From: Deltaproteobacteria bacterium
GTDB lineage: Bacteria; JADJOY01
Assembly: GCA_016713535.1 (NCBI GenBank)
Contig: JADJOY010000018.1
Coordinates: 62,001 to 126,000, forward strand
Direction: 5' to 3'
DNA length: 64,000 nucleotides
The notes under the pieces were generated by a model. That model did no database searches and had not been told where the DNA came from. It saw only the letters and a program-made list of their open reading frames with translations. A program made the position numbers and the translations under genes. This document shows positions 45,421 through 54,328 of this stretch, one piece after another (position 1 is the stretch's first letter; the number at the start of each line of letters is the position of its first letter).

Positions 45421-48059
45421 ATGCGCGTGTGGGTGATGTGGTGGCGGGGATCGCCGTCGCAGCCGCCAGCTGCACCGGCAACGGCGAACAGCCGGAGACG
45501 CCGGCGGTGATGCGGGATGTGGCGATGGTCACGGCGGAGCGGGATTTCAGCTATCCGCACGTGCCGCCGCTGCGGACGTCGGCGGATGGCAGGGTCGGTG
45601 TGGCGGTGGAGGGCGGCTCGGAGATGCGCCTCTATCTCTTGGCACCGGAGAAGCTGGATGTGCCGGTGGTGAAGGGCCGGCGGGGGCGACGATCCTGGCG
45701 AGCACGGACCCGTTCGCGGGCGGGATCCATCACACGCCGAACGGCCATGGGATCGGCCACAACACGCTGTGCGACGTGCGCGGCGATCTGGTGGCGCCAC
45801 CGCGCCGACCCAATCCGTATCCGTGCGACGGCGACGCTTCGCGCGATTGCTACGACATCACCCACATGGGCTTCGGGGGAGGCGGCAACCCGTCGCAGCT
45901 CTGGGCCACGCCGGTGCACGTGGAGGTGAGCAACCCGAAGACGGCCGAGGCGCAGATCGCGGCGGTCACCCTGGGTGAGCCGGTGGCCGGCCCGCCGCTT
46001 CCGGGTGCGGTGTGGTTCGAGCCGATGGTGACGTGGGACGGCCACCTGCTCACTGGGCGGCGCATCGACACCTCGGCGCTCACCTACGACTGGACCAACC
46101 CGGAGACGGGCCAGACGATGACCCGCGCCTACGATCTCATGTATTCGCTCGCCGAGGACGGCGCCGACCCTTGCGACGTCACCGCGTGGCAGCACTTCCA
46201 TCCGGTGAGCCACGCCCACTTCGATCCGCGGTGCGCGGGCGCTACGACTTCGCGACGTTCCAGCCCGCGACGCCGAGGGGAACCCCATCGCCGACGGCGA
46301 GGACATCGGCGTGTCCTACCCGTGGCTCGACCGCGCCGGGAAGAACCTCTTCATGACGGCGGTGTCGGACACGCTCGACACCATGGTGCCGGGATGTACC
46401 CGTTCTGGTGCGTCGAGAGCTGCGACGATCGCATCCTCCTCGAACCGGGGATGGTGCGCGGCCAGGCCGTGGCGGGGCTCTGGACCTACGGCAAGATGGT
46501 CATGATCGACAACCTCATTAACTCGAGCGACTGGGCGACACCGATCGATCCGAGGAACCACGTCCTCGTCGAGATGTTCCACGAGCCCGACGGCACACCT
46601 GTCGAGGTGCGCGTGGGCGGCTCGCGCACCGTGGGCCGCCACGAAGACCCGAACCTGCCGCCGGGCTGGAGCGGCAACACCAACGTGCTCGACTCCACCG
46701 AGAACCTCTTCAACTTCCACGAGGCCATGCGGCCGATCACGCCGCGCGACATCGTGTGGACGCTCTCGAACGGCCACGCCACCGACGAGTTCGCGTTCGA
46801 CGACTACCTCGACCCCGACGCGTTCATCGTCTCGAGCATGATCCCGTCGGTGGTGGCGGACCCCGCGGCGGGCTCGTCCACTACGCCTACTACAAGAACG
46901 GCTACCCGCTCTTGCCGGTGTATTCGCCGATCGAGGACGTGCACCTCCAGAACGCGGCGACGCCGCTGCCCGAGCGCTGGCGGTGCCGCCGCATGGACGC
47001 GTGGCGGTGGGCACCGGTCGCGCCGAGTCGAACGCGCTCGGCGGGGTGAACGGCCGCGGCTTCTGGCTGAGCGGCACCAACCGCGTCGAATACCCCGTGC
47101 CCGCGCAGCCGCGCAACATCCGCGGGGCGAGCTGGTACGTGGCGATCTTCGTCGACCCGCGCGTCGACGACGACAGCGCGGCGCGGGCGCTGCTCACGTT
47201 CCCCGACGGCAGCGGGCTTCGGCTCGAGGGGCGGCACGCGCTGAGCTACGTCGACGGCAGCGGTGCGGTGGTGCACAGCGTCGCGCTGCCGGCGATGCCG
47301 GCGAGCCGCGGCTGGGTGCACCTGGCGCTCGCGATGGCGCCGGGGAATCGCGAGGTCACGCTCCTGCTGGACGGCTTCGCGTTCGACGCGTTCACGAGCT
47401 CGGCGCCGCTCTTCGAGCTCACGCCGGGGACGCTGGTGGTGGGCACGGCGCCGAGTGCGGCGGGCGGCGGCGTGCGCGGCTGGATCGACGACTTCAAGGT
47501 GCTGGCGCACCGTCCCGACGCCGAGGTGGCGTGCAACCACGCGGCGGGGACGCTGGTCGGGCTCACCGGGAACGCCGAGTGGGGGGCCGTGGCCGAGCGC
47601 TATCCGGCGTGGGCGCACGAGGGCGTGAGCGCCGCGCTGGCGGCGGGCGGGCAGCGGACGTTCGCGTCGTACGCGTGCTTCCACGACTACGGCCGCGATC
47701 ACGCGGCGTACCCGGCGGCGGCACCCGCGGGCTCGGTGAGCGTGCGCCGCGCGATCCACTTCCCGGAGGGGCCGCTCCACTTCGGTGCGGCGCGTCCGGA
47801 CTCGTCGCGGAATCCGTTCTGCCTCACGTGCCACGTGCCGGGGGCGCCGGCGGGCTCGCTCGCGGCGCTCGAGCCGCGGGCCGACGTGAACACCGAGGAC
47901 GATCGGCGCCGCCAGCCGTCGCAGCCGATGCCGCGCGTGAACGGCAACATCCCCGCGCACTGGATCGCGCCCGGCACCGGGCCGGGTGGACCCGACGCCG
48001 CCACGACGGCGCCCGACGCAGGCGCGCAGGTCGATCGCTGGGTGCTCGCGGGGGATTGA
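45421..48059 (+). pseudogene. Large secreted LamG/heme-motif protein, several frameshifts
   Basis: ATG 45421 with a lipoprotein-like signal (DVVAGIAVAAASCTGN) after one shift; then FSYPHVPPLRTSADGRVGVA, GIHHTPNGHGIGHNTLCDV, DYWTNP-type strands and DLMYSLAEDGADPCDVTAWQ. Later parts (NLFMTAVSDTLDTM, MVMIDNLINSSDWATPIDPR, HVLVEMFHEPDGTPVEVRVG) lie in other frames, with shifts near 45690, 46240, 46285, 46390 and 46865-46985. From 46983 one long frame runs to the stop: a LamG-like domain (RNIRGASWYVAIFVDP, GWIDDFKVLAHRPDAEVACN) and a CLTCH heme-c-type motif in NPFCLTCHVPGAPAG. About 870 residues. Likely an extracytoplasmic, possibly heme-bearing carbohydrate-binding protein; function unknown. Confidence 0.7.
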
Positions 48060-49082
48060 GCCTGGCCGCGGGCGGGCACAGGGCCCGCCCCTACGACGCG
48101 TCGGCCGACGCGAACCCCCGCCGGCGAAACCGACGAACGCGGGACGGCGGCGGGGGGGGGCGGGGGGGGGGGGGGGGGGGGGGGGGGGGGCGCGGGGGGG
48201 GGGGGCCGCCCGGCCGGGGGGGGGCTCCCGGGGGGGGGGGGGGGGGGTGGGGGGCGGGGGGGGGGGGGGGGGGGGGGGGGGGCTGCCGGGGGGGCATACG
48301 CGCCGGCATGCGCGTTGCCGCCCGCCGATCCCTGGCGTCCGACGGACGCGCTCCAGCCCTTCGATCCCGATCGATCGCTACTGCGGGCGGGCACAGGGCC
48401 CGCCCCTACGACGCGTCGGCCGACGCGAACCCCCGCCGGGGATACGACGAACACGGGACGGTGGCCGACGCGAACCCCCGCCGGGGACACGACGAACACG
48501 GGACGGTGGCGGCGCCGTAGGGGCGGGGCCCGTCCCCGCCCGGGGTCGGGGTCGCGCGCGATCGGCTGGAGGGCCGCGCTCCGTCGCGGCCGCGACGTCG
48601 GCGGCCTGCGCCGCCGGAACCCGCTCGGTCCCTGGCGTCCGACGGAGCGGACGCGCTCCAGCCCTTCGATCCCGATCGATCGCTACCGCGGGCGGGCACA
48701 GGGCCCGCCCCTACGACGCGTCGGCCGACGCGACCCCCCCCCGGGGACACGACGAACACCGGACGGTGGCCGACGCGAACCCCCGCCGGGGAAACCGACG
48801 AACGCGGGACGGTGGCGGCGGTGCCGTAGGGGCGGGGCCCGTCCCCGCCCGGGGTCGGGATCGCGAGCGATCGGCTGGAGGGCCGCGCTCCGTCGCGGCC
48901 GCAACGTCGGCCGCCTGCGCGATCCCGGCGATGCGCGCCGGCGTGAGCGTCGCCGGAACCCGCTCGGTCCCTGGCGTCCGACGGAGCGGACGCGCTCCAG
49001 CCCTTCGATCCCGATCGATCGCTACTGCGGGCGGGCTCACGCCCGCCCCTACGCTCCCACGTCGTAGCGCGCCCTCGGCGCG
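48060..49082 (+). repeat. Composite palindromic array interrupted by poly-G
   Basis: Copies of gggcacagggcccgccccta leading into cgacgcgtcggccgacgcga at about 48072, 48387 and 48697; gccgacgcgaacccccgccgggg-type copies; gtaggggcggggcccgtccc at about 48519 and 48827; cgatcggctggagggccgcg with ctccgtcgcggccg at about 48558 and 48867; and gtccgacggagcggacgcgc at 48348, 48637 and 48976. The pattern repeats at roughly 310 bp. Confidence 0.85.
48151..48294 (+). other. 144-bp near-pure poly-G tract
   Basis: More than 85% G with only scattered C, T and A. It starts right after gggacggcgg, where the two later copies of the same cassette (48503 and 48806) continue into the strong gtaggggcggggcccgtccc hairpin. 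Such a tract fits a base-calling failure over a hairpin rather than true sequence. Confidence 0.8.
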
Positions 49083-49085
49083 ATA

Positions 49086-49145
49086 CCACATTTTTGTGGC
49101 AGGTTCTGCCACAATCTGCCAGCAAAAATTGCCACATTTTGCCAG
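49086..49145 (+). repeat. TGCCACA/TGTGGCA iterated motif in an AT-rich island
   Basis: Two 16-bp direct repeats TGCCACAATCTGCCAG (49107-49122) and TGCCACATTTTGCCAG (49130-49145), 23 bp apart and 14/16 identical, are preceded by overlapping inverted repeats CCACAttttTGTGG (49086-49099) and TGTGGCAggttcTGCCACA (49095-49113). AT content is far above the surroundings. It lies between the repeat array and the cupin gene end. Confidence 0.85.
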
Positions 49146-49208
49146 TATTCTGCGCGCTGGCCGGCGCTGGGAAAGCTTGGAAACAGCGATTTTGGGCCCT
49201 AGGAGGCC

Positions 49209-49235
49209 CGAAAACGGCCGCTCACGGCCGTTTCA
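49209..49235 (-). terminator. Hairpin at the cupin gene end
   Basis: aaacggccg (49212-49220), loop ctca, cggccgttt (49225-49233): a perfect 9-bp stem that includes the cupin stop on the minus strand and is followed there by tttcggg. A terminator-like structure for the cupin gene. Confidence 0.75.
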
Positions 49236-49748
49236 GGGCACCGGGACGCGGTCCTTGCCGTCGAACGGCGGGACGTAGACCGCGTACGCGATCGCGGGCT
49301 CGCCCGCGAGGTTGGTGAACGCGTGCACGGTGGCGCGCGGCACGTACAGCACGGATCCCTCGCCGACCGGCCGTGTCTCGCCGCCGATCCGCATGGTGCC
49401 GTGCCCGCGCAGCGTCACCACGAACAGGTCGTGGGTGTCGTGGCGGTGGAGCGCCTCGCGGTCGCGGATCGCGACCACGTGGTGGCTGCTCGCGGCGTCG
49501 CGGCCGACCTCGACGACCTTGAACATCTGCCCGTCCTCGAGCTCGGCGCGCTCGATCAGCGAGGCGAGCGCCTCGGTGACGCGGCCACCCGCGAAGAGCG
49601 CGTCGAGCACCGGCGCGCCGCCAGCGCGGGCCGTCGCCCCGCGCACCGGCTGGGCCTCGGCACAGCCGCCCGCCACCGCGAGGCTCGTCGCCAAACCGCC
49701 GACGGTGAGCCATCGTGCCAGGGCTCCTCGCCCTCGGGTTCGCTTCAT
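49233..49748 (-). CDS. Cupin-domain lipoprotein
   Basis: A 171-residue lipoprotein: signal ALARWLTVGGLATSLAVAGG with lipobox Cys (GGCAEAQ). The cupin core has HRHDTHDLFVVTLRGHGTMR (motif 1, two His) and VGEGSVLYVPRATVHAFTNL (motif 2, His), so a metal site is probable. Small exported cupins may bind sugars or act as oxidoreductases; nothing specific. Divergent from the GH32 gene with only 21 bp between starts, so both probably share a promoter region that overlaps the leaders. Confidence 0.85.
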   Translation of the reverse strand: MKRTRGRGALARWLTVGGLATSLAVAGGCAEAQPVRGATARAGGAPVLDALFAGGRVTEALASLIERAELEDGQMFKVVEVGRDAASSHHVVAIRDREALHRHDTHDLFVVTLRGHGTMRIGGETRPVGEGSVLYVPRATVHAFTNLAGEPAIAYAVYVPPFDGKDRVPVP

Positions 49749-49769
49749 CGGGTTCCTCCGCGTTCCGCC

Positions 49770-51367
49770 ATGGATCGATCGGCGCGCCAGTCTGCCACCA
49801 CTCGCGGCTGGCTGCCGTTGCTCCTCGCGCTGGCCTCTTGCTCGGAGAGCGGAACGCCCCGCGCCGCGCCCGAGCCCGACGATCTCGAGGCGTATCGGCC
49901 GCGCTACCACGTGACGCCGCCGTCGGGTTTCATGAACGACCCCAACGGGCTCGTCCACGCCGACGGCACGTGGCACCTCTTCTACCAGCTCGATCCCGCG
50001 CGCCGGCTGCCGCTCGAGCAGCACTGGGGCCACGCGGTGAGCCGCGACCTCGCCCACTGGGACGATCGCGGCGTGGCGATCGAGCCCGACGCCGCGCTCG
50101 GCCTCGCGTTCTCGGGCAGCGCGGTGGTCGACGCCGCGAACACCTCGAAGCTCTGCGACGCGGGGGTCGCGTGCCTGGTCGCGATCTACACCCACTCGGG
50201 AGGCGAGGACGGCACCCAGAAGCAGAGCCTCGCGGTGTCGCAGGACGGCGGTGATACCTGGACACCGTACGGCGGTAATCCGGTGCTACGCAGCCCCACG
50301 GGCTCGCGGGCGTTCCGCGATCCGAAGGTGTTCTGGCACGAGCCGGCGCGGCGCTGGGTGATGGTGCTCGCGGCCGGCGACCGGGCGCAGCTCTTCGCCT
50401 CGCCGGACCTGATCGACTGGACCTACCTCTCCGACTTCGGCGCCGGATACGCGCTCGGCGGGGTGTGGGAGTGTCCGGACCTCTTCGAGCTGGAGGTCGA
50501 GGACCAGGCCGGCGGCGCGACGGCGGGCGGCGACGAGACGCGCTGGGTGCTCAAGACCGACTACAACCCGGGGCCGATCATCGGCTTCTCGGGGGCGCGC
50601 TACTTCGTGGGCCGCTTCGACGGCGAGCGCTTCGTGGCGGACGCCGCGGGCGGCGGTCCGCACGTGCTGGATGGCGGCGCCGACTTTACGCGGCGCAATC
50701 GTGGAGCTCGGCGCCCGGCGGGCGGCGCACGTGGATCGCGTGGATGAGCAACTGGAAGTACGCGATGGTCACGCCCACCTCGCCGTGGCGTGGCGCGATG
50801 ACCGTGCCGCGCGACGTGCGGCTGGTGGCGGACGCGGGCAGCGGCGGCGCCGCCGGGATCCGGCTCGCGCAGCAGCCGGTCGTCGAGCTCGAGGCGCGCC
50901 GCGGCGCGCGTTTGCTCGACCTCGAGGGCGTGAGCGCGAGCAAGGCGGCGGCGCGGCTCGCCGGCGTCACGGGCGACGCGCTCGACGTGAGGCTCGCCGT
51001 CGAGCCGCGCGGCGCGACGAGCGTGACGCTCGTGGTCCGCGCGGGCGCGGTGGAGCGCACCGCGATCACGCTCGATCCCGCGGGCGGCACGCTCGCCCTC
51101 GACCGCAGCCAGAGCGGCTACGCGGGCTTCGACCGCAAGTTCCCGGCGGTGCACACGGTGGCTCTCGGCGCCGGCGCCTCCGCGAGCGGCGCGCCGCTCA
51201 CGGTGCGCGTGCTCGTCGACCGTTCGTCGGTCGAGGTCTTCGGCGACGACGGCCGCGCGGTGCTGACCGACCTCGTCTTTCCCGACCCGGGAAGCCGCGG
51301 TGTCGGCCTCGAGTGGACCGGCGCCGAGCCGCGCGTCACCCGCCTCACCGTCGACGCGATGAAGTAG
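49770..51367 (+). pseudogene. Glycoside hydrolase family 32 lipoprotein, one frameshift
   Basis: About 532 residues if repaired. Signal RGWLPLLLALASCSESG has a lipobox. Catalytic set: Asp57 in GFMNDPNG (nucleophile), Asp184 in FRDPKVFW (stabiliser) and Glu234 in WECPDLF (acid/base), with SGSAVVD and YTHSGGEDGTQKQS typical of fructan hydrolases. A T is missing at about 50692 (gactttacgcgg for gacttttacgcgg), shifting the C-terminal beta-sandwich (WIAWMSNWKYAMVTPTSPWR, VRVLVDRSSVEVFGDDGRAV) to another frame. The product would hydrolyse levan, inulin or sucrose outside the cytoplasm. Confidence 0.88.
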
Positions 51368-51379
51368 GGGCACGCCCAG

Positions 51380-51700
51380 CGCCCGCAGTAGCGATCGGTC
51401 GGGATCGATCCTCCGGCCGCGACGGAGCGCGGCCCTCCAACCGAGGGCGTCGCGTGGGAGTGTAGGGGCGGGCGTGAGCCCGCCCGCAGTGGCGGTCGCT
51501 CGGGATCGCCTGGGATCCGCGCGATCGGCGCCGCGACGCGTGCCCCTCCGGACCGAGATCGAGCGGCTGGAGCGCGGCCACTCCGTCGGCCGCCCGCGGT
51601 CGCTCGGGATCGATCCTCCGGCCGCGACGGAGCGCGGCCCTCCAACCGAGGGCGTCGCGTGGGAGTGTAGGGGCGGGCGTGAGCCCGCCCGTGCCCGCTC
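51380..51700 (+). repeat. Composite palindromic intergenic repeats
   Basis: Two near-identical cassettes (cgggatcgatcctccggccg, cgacggagcgcggccctcca, accgagggcgtcgcgtggga, gtgtaggggcgggcgtgagc) at about 51401-51480 and 51601-51690 separate GH32 from DUF1003. Both end with a gtaggggcgggcgtgagcccgcccg module (about 51461 and 51667). No gene seen. Confidence 0.85.
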
Positions 51701-52458
51701 ACCTGCGGCGCGACGCCTCGGCGAGGTCCGTGAGCAGGTCGAGCTGGATCTCCTGCATCTCGACCATGCGCTCGAACTGGCTGTGGAGCAGGTGGTCCAT
51801 CTTGTCGTGGAGGCTCGCGATCTCGAGCTCCGCCTTGAGATTGGTGCGGTAGTCCTCGTCGGCCTGCATGCGGTCGCGCGCCGCGGAGCGGTTCTGCGCC
51901 ATCAGGATGATCGGCGCCTGGATCGCCGCGAGGCACGACAGCACCAGGTTGAGGAGGATGAACGGGAACGGGTCGAACGGGTGGGGGCCGAGGATCTTCG
52001 TGTTGAGCGCCATCCAGATCGTCAGGACCACACCGAACGCGATCACGAAGCCCCACGAGCCGCCCACCGCGCCACGACGTCCGCGGTGCGCTGGCCGCGG
52101 GTCACCGTGCGCTGGAACTGCTCGTCGATGTTCTGCGCGATGGTGATGTGCTGGCCGGCCTTCTGGGCGACCTCGGCCTCCACCTTGGAGAGCTCTCCGC
52201 GCTCCTGCTCGAGGTGCTCGAGCACGTACGCGACCCGCGCGTGATTGAGGCAGCGACGGCAGAGGTGCCCTTCGCCGGTCCACTTCCCCGGGTTCTGGGC
52301 CGTGAGGTACCCGGCGAGCAGCGGCCGCACGCTGGTGGCGCGCACCACGTCGCGGCGGTGCAGCACGCGCCCGCAGATCACGCAGGTGCGGACCTCCGGG
52401 TGGCCGTCGAGGGTGAACGAGCCGCTGGCGCTGGTCTCGTCGATGGGCGGGTTGGGCA
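51699..52458 (-). pseudogene. DUF1003 membrane protein, one frameshift
   Basis: Begins at GTG 52458 after a strong AGGAGG, with CVICGRVLHRRD and HLCRRC forming a zinc ribbon; NIDEQFQRTVTRGQRTADVV leads into the membrane part. A shift near 52070 moves to the frame WGFVIAFGVVLTIWMALN, PFPFILLNLVLSCLAAIQAP, IILMAQNRSAARDRMQADED, the two helices and polar stretch of DUF1003, ending TDLAEASRRR. About 253 residues. Function unknown. The start of the mod regulator lies 920 bp upstream in the same direction. Confidence 0.85.
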
Positions 52459-52491
52459 CGGTGCGGTCCTCCTCGCCTGGGCGCGCGGCGC

Positions 52492-53379
52492 TCACGCCGT
52501 CTCGGGGTCGTAGCGGATGTCGCCGGTCGAGCCCACGTCGTAGCCGGGCACGCACGCGAGCCCGTCGCGGAAGGGCCGGGTCTGCGCGACCTCGCACAGC
52601 CGTGTGACGAGCGGGTGGCCGAGCCGCTCGGCGAACACCGCGAGCCAGTAAGGCTCGGTGGCGATCGCGCGGAACGCCAGCCCCACGCGCTCGGCCCACG
52701 CGCGCGTGACGATCCCGGCGTCGCACTCGCCGCGCGCGACCGCGCACACCACCTCGCGGTGCGAGCCGAGCACCGCGTGTTTGCCGAGCTTCACTCCGCT
52801 CTTCGCGAGCGCGTGGCGAAGGTGCAGCATCACGCCGGCGGTCGCCGGCCGCGCCGCCACCCGTAGCTTAGGCAAGCGCGCCACGCTCACGGCGGGCGCG
52901 CCGGCGCGCCACGCGAGGCCCACCTCGCGGGTCACGAGGTGGAGGCGGGCGAGGCGCCGCTCGCCCACCCGCGGCGGCGGGCCGTCGCCGTGGCAGCCGG
53001 CGGCGAGGACCCGCTCCTCGGCGAGCAGCCGCAGCGCGGCGCCGCTGTCCGCTTGCACGAAGCCGAGCAGCGGGCTCGCGCCAGTGTTCGCGTGAGCGAG
53101 GAGCAGCTCGATCACCACGTCGCCGTTGGCCGCGATCAAGGGGGGAGGCGCCGCGGCGTCGGCGGTGGCGGCGGGCGCGTGCACCGGTTCGGCGGCGCGC
53201 TCGTCGCCAGCGCCGGAGCCGGCCCAGCGCAGCACCTCGTCGCGGTCGAAGCGCCACTCGCCGCCCACTCGACGACCCGGCAGCCCGCGCGCCAGCAGCC
53301 GGTAGACCTGCGTGGGGTGGACGCGGAGCAGCTCCGCGACCTCGGCGGACTTGAGCAGCGTGCTCCCGGCGGGCGTCAT
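52492..53379 (-). CDS. HTH-PBP molybdate-type transcription regulator
   Basis: A 295-residue protein: an N-terminal excisionase-type winged helix (LLKSAEVAELLRVHPTQVYR, LLARGLPGRRVGGEWRFDRD) joined to a periplasmic-binding-protein-like effector domain (VVIELLLAHANTGASPLLGF, GVMLHLRHALAKSG, CDAGIVTRAWAERVGLAFRA). Such fusions regulate molybdate uptake by sensing the anion in the cytosol; the N-terminal domain differs from ModE. It is divergent from modA, 123 bp away, and the gap contains paired repeats that fit its operator. ATG 53379 is right before the HTH. Confidence 0.85.
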   Translation of the reverse strand: MTPAGSTLLKSAEVAELLRVHPTQVYRLLARGLPGRRVGGEWRFDRDEVLRWAGSGAGDERAAEPVHAPAATADAAAPPPLIAANGDVVIELLLAHANTGASPLLGFVQADSGAALRLLAEERVLAAGCHGDGPPPRVGERRLARLHLVTREVGLAWRAGAPAVSVARLPKLRVAARPATAGVMLHLRHALAKSGVKLGKHAVLGSHREVVCAVARGECDAGIVTRAWAERVGLAFRAIATEPYWLAVFAERLGHPLVTRLCEVAQTRPFRDGLACVPGYDVGSTGDIRYDPETA

Positions 53380-53444
53380 GGAACGAGAGCCTAGCGGGGG
53401 CACCGCGTGTCCGAAAGGTGCGGCCCGGCCACGAGACTTGATCG

Positions 53445-53497
53445 GACCAATGAGATGCAATAAGTAACGATTAGTAACCAAAGAGACCAATAAGGAG
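53445..53497 (+). promoter_or_regulatory. Nested direct-repeat operator and RBS of modA
   Basis: GACCAATGAG (53445-53454) and GACCAATAAG (53485-53494) are exactly 40 bp apart; between them two AGTAAC copies (53463-53468, 53473-53478) are exactly 10 bp apart. The layout is nearly symmetric around 53470 and sits in an AT-rich stretch. AAGGAG (53492-53497) then lies five bases before the modA ATG. Dimer or multimer binding by the divergent regulator is the likely role. Confidence 0.75.
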
Positions 53498-53502
53498 TTT
53501 CA

Positions 53503-54276
53503 ATGTCCAGGATCTTCCGCGCGCTGCTCGTGTTGCTGGCCGTCCTCGTCCCCGTGCTCGCACCCGCGGGCGACGAGGCCCAGCCCGTCACCGTCCTCGC
53601 CGCGGCGAGCCTCTCCGACGTGCTGCCGAAGGTGGGCGGCGCCTGGACCGCCGCCGGTCACCTCCCGGTGCGCTTCAGCTTCGACGCCTCGTCGCGGCTC
53701 GCGAAGCAGGTCGAGGCGGGGCTCGCCGCGGACGTGTTCGTGTCCGCCGACCTCGACTGGATGGACTACCTCGACCGGCGCAAGCTCCTCGCCGCCAGCA
53801 CCCGCGCCGTGCTGCTCGGCAATCGCCTGGTGATTGCCGTGCCGAGCGCCTCGCCGCTCGCGTTTCCGGACGCGCGCCCGCTCGCCGCGCCCGAGGTGAA
53901 GCACCTGGCACTCGCGGCCGAGACCGTGCCGGCCGGCAAGTACGGCCGCGCCGCGCTCGAGTGGGCGGGGATCGCCAAGGACGTCGAGGGCAAGATCGTG
54001 AGCGGTGACAACGTCCGCACGGTGCTCGGCTGGGTCGCGTCCGGCGAGGCCGACGCGGGCCTCGTCTACGCCACCGACGCGCGCGCCGAGCCGCGCGTGA
54101 AGGCGGCCTACACGTTCCCGGTCACTGCACACCCGCCGATCGTCTATCCGGCGGCGGTGCTCGCGGGCGCCGCGGACGCCGCCACTGCACGCGAGTTCCT
54201 GGCCTTCTGCCGCGGCGCCGAGGCGCGCGCGCACTTCGAGGCCGCCGGCTTCACCTGGCTCGCCGACGTCCACTGA
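53503..54276 (+). CDS. modA: Molybdate ABC transporter, periplasmic binding protein
   Basis: A 257-residue exported protein: signal SRIFRALLVLLAVLVPVLAP with a GDEAQP start, then VTVLAAASLSDVLPKVGGAW, VRFSFDASSRLAKQVEAGLA, ADVFVSADLDWMDYLDRRKL and LLGNRLVIAVP, followed by GWVASGEADAGLVYATDARA, the ModA order of oxyanion-contacting segments (S in AAASLSD, S in ASSRL). The ligand is molybdate or tungstate. First gene of the transport operon, translated from a strong AAGGAG. Confidence 0.93.
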   Translation: MSRIFRALLVLLAVLVPVLAPAGDEAQPVTVLAAASLSDVLPKVGGAWTAAGHLPVRFSFDASSRLAKQVEAGLAADVFVSADLDWMDYLDRRKLLAASTRAVLLGNRLVIAVPSASPLAFPDARPLAAPEVKHLALAAETVPAGKYGRAALEWAGIAKDVEGKIVSGDNVRTVLGWVASGEADAGLVYATDARAEPRVKAAYTFPVTAHPPIVYPAAVLAGAADAATAREFLAFCRGAEARAHFEAAGFTWLADVH

Positions 54277-54328
54277 TCGACCCGTCCACCCGCATGCGGC
54301 AGCCCACGCGGGAGCCGCGAGGAGACCC

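Noticed and set aside
53380-53502. Molybdenum cofactor riboswitch before modA
   Set aside because: The 123-bp gap is AT-rich with direct repeats, but lacks the stems of that riboswitch.
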